Shown here: piece after piece, positions 4,562-5,753 of the stretch
Position numbering within the stretch: the stretch's first letter is position 1
Layout of the letters: every line of letters starts with the position of its first letter
Assembly (NCBI GenBank): GCA_026713285.1
Contig: JAPOOT010000331.1
Location: 1-5,753, forward strand
DNA from: Gemmatimonadota bacterium
GTDB lineage: Bacteria > JAAXHH01
DNA: 5,753 nt
Reading direction: 5' to 3'
Translations under genes and position numbers: made by a program
The notes under the pieces: model-generated
The model's input: only the letters and a program-made list of their open reading frames with translations
Database searches by the model: none
What the model was told of the DNA's origin: nothing

Positions 4562-5728
4562 TCATGAAATCACTTCCCCGGACCACAGAGACTGCAGAAA
4601 CACCTTCCAGGGGACAATGCGTATGGGACCAACGACGCGTTCCACCGGCTCATTGCAGACGACAAAGGCTTTTCGAGGCGCGTACTCTTGGACGAAAGTA
4701 CGCAGAGATCGAAGCGACTTGGCATCCACGCGGCTCGTCCCCTTTACTTCAATAACTACTTCGCCGTCGCCCAGTACGAAATCAACCTCCAAGCCGGATT
4801 TCGTCCGCCAGAATCGAATATCGTAGTGTATCTCGCTATAGGAAGCGTGCGCCTTCAACTCGCAAAAAATGAAATGCTCGAAAGCTTTGCCAAATACCGA
4901 TCCTCGAGTCTCCGACAGATGCCGTTTTGCGAGGATCCCCGCTACGCCTACGTCGAACAGATAGAATCTGGATGATCTTGTAATGACCTGGCGACCCTGC
5001 CTTTTCTTGAATGGCGCCACCATGCTTCCCAGAAGCGTATCGACGAGAATCTGGTAGTACTCTTTTACCGTCTTGGAACTGACACCGCACTCGCGCGCAA
5101 CATTGGAAAAGTTGGTCAACTCGCCGTGCGCGTATCCCATCGCTTCGAAGAACCTGGAAAACGCGGGTACATTGCGCGTCAATCCCTCGGCGAAGACCTC
5201 TTCTTTCAGGTAGTCCTGCAGATAGGCGTTCAAGGAACGGCGGTACTGCGAACTGACATAATGATCTGGAATCAATCCTCGATTCAAGATAGTCAACAGA
5301 TCTATTTCGCCGTCCTTCAATTCGCCGGTCACTATTGGAAACATCTCGTAGCGCCAGGCCCGGCCACCGAGCAGATTGGCGCCACCCCGCTTGAGTTTAC
5401 GAGCACTGGATCCGCACAGAACAAACCGCAGCCCCTTGTTTTCAATGAGCCAGTGCACTTCATCCAGCAGAGGCGGTACGCGCTGCACTTCGTCCAGGAT
5501 GATGGGATGCGCCAGGCGTGTGTCCGATAACGCGAATATCCGTTCGCGAAGCAAAGACGGGCGACGGCTGAAGTCCAACATCAAGTCTGTCTTGAGAAAA
5601 TCAAAGACGATGCTGTTGGGAAAGGTCTGGTTCAGGTAGGTGGATTTGCCCGTCTTTCTCGGACCCCAGAGAAAGGCCGACTGCCTGTTGGGCAAGTCCA
5701 TTTTCAATCGCCGGGGGAACGTAACCAT
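4562..5728 (-). CDS. AAA_14 / DUF4143 family ATPase
   Basis: This 388-residue protein has the architecture of the common archaeal/bacterial AAA_14-DUF4143 ATPases. An N-terminal P-loop domain carries Walker A GPRKTGKST (22-30, Lys28) and Walker B IILDE (76-80, Asp79, Glu80), followed by VLCGSSARKLKRG (103-115). The middle part contains a winged-helix-like segment (VARECGVSSKTVKEYY, about 210-225). The C-terminal DUF4143 part has FYLFDVGVA (255-263), FEHFIFCEL with Glu284, GLEVDFVL with Asp316 and VVIEVKG with Glu327 and Lys329, a PD-(D/E)xK-like set. I prefer ATG 5728 because GGAGGA (5743-5738, minus strand) lies nine bases upstream; the GTG at 5737 directly abuts that site. The reading frame is complete and near the usual family length. 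The cellular role is poorly known; such genes are often mobile, multicopy and near toxin-antitoxin or defence loci. It converges on the HEPN/MNT scar. Confidence 0.88.
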   Translation of the reverse strand: MVTFPRRLKMDLPNRQSAFLWGPRKTGKSTYLNQTFPNSIVFDFLKTDLMLDFSRRPSLLRERIFALSDTRLAHPIILDEVQRVPPLLDEVHWLIENKGLRFVLCGSSARKLKRGGANLLGGRAWRYEMFPIVTGELKDGEIDLLTILNRGLIPDHYVSSQYRRSLNAYLQDYLKEEVFAEGLTRNVPAFSRFFEAMGYAHGELTNFSNVARECGVSSKTVKEYYQILVDTLLGSMVAPFKKRQGRQVITRSSRFYLFDVGVAGILAKRHLSETRGSVFGKAFEHFIFCELKAHASYSEIHYDIRFWRTKSGLEVDFVLGDGEVVIEVKGTSRVDAKSLRSLRTFVQEYAPRKAFVVCNEPVERVVGPIRIVPWKVFLQSLWSGEVIS

Positions 5729-5753
5729 TTTGAACACTCCTCCAAAAATATCC

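Overview
The window is GC-rich bacterial DNA, apparently chromosomal, with small transcription units on both strands and bacterial Shine-Dalgarno sites. The gene set (HpcH/HpaI aldolase, exported dienelactone hydrolase-like protein, PhyH-type dioxygenase, solitary divergent hisI, NYN protein, HEPN/MNT remnants, AAA_14/DUF4143 ATPase) fits an uncultured environmental heterotroph. No phylogenetic marker is present, so I do not assign a lineage.

Left part (1-2584), carbon metabolism. A class II HpcH/HpaI aldolase gene runs leftwards (40-795). A dienelactone hydrolase-family gene with a signal peptide (984-1838) runs rightwards from the same intergenic region and is translationally coupled, by a one-base overlap, to a phytanoyl-CoA dioxygenase-family gene (1838-2584). 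The 188 bp between the divergent genes holds promoter-like elements for both directions that share one AT-rich -10 patch (878-885), so the two units may compete for RNA polymerase. No substrate can be named.

Middle (2674-3919). A stand-alone hisI-like gene (2674-3096) keeps the cyclohydrolase fold signatures and three zinc-type cysteines, but its usual acidic DCDxD motif reads NCEQN. A promoter-like element (3111-3139) and a long leader follow. Then comes an NYN-domain (PIN-like) putative ribonuclease gene that starts at GTG.

Right part (3920-5753), an accessory stretch that includes decayed genes. Directly behind the NYN gene is a 5'-truncated MNT nucleotidyltransferase (antitoxin) pseudogene (3969-4280). 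It overlaps by GTGA with the scar of its HEPN toxin partner (4277-4403), of which only the first ~22 codons (with an internal stop) and the last ~21 codons (in another frame) are recognisable. A pair of AACCGGTT palindromes, one extended to a 14-bp perfect palindrome, lies just after the scar (4412-4444). The window ends with a leftward AAA_14/DUF4143 ATPase gene (4562-5728) that looks intact.

The most interesting points are the fossil HEPN/MNT toxin-antitoxin locus, the non-canonical HisI metal site, the paired palindromes and the shared divergent promoter. I see no complete new multi-gene system.
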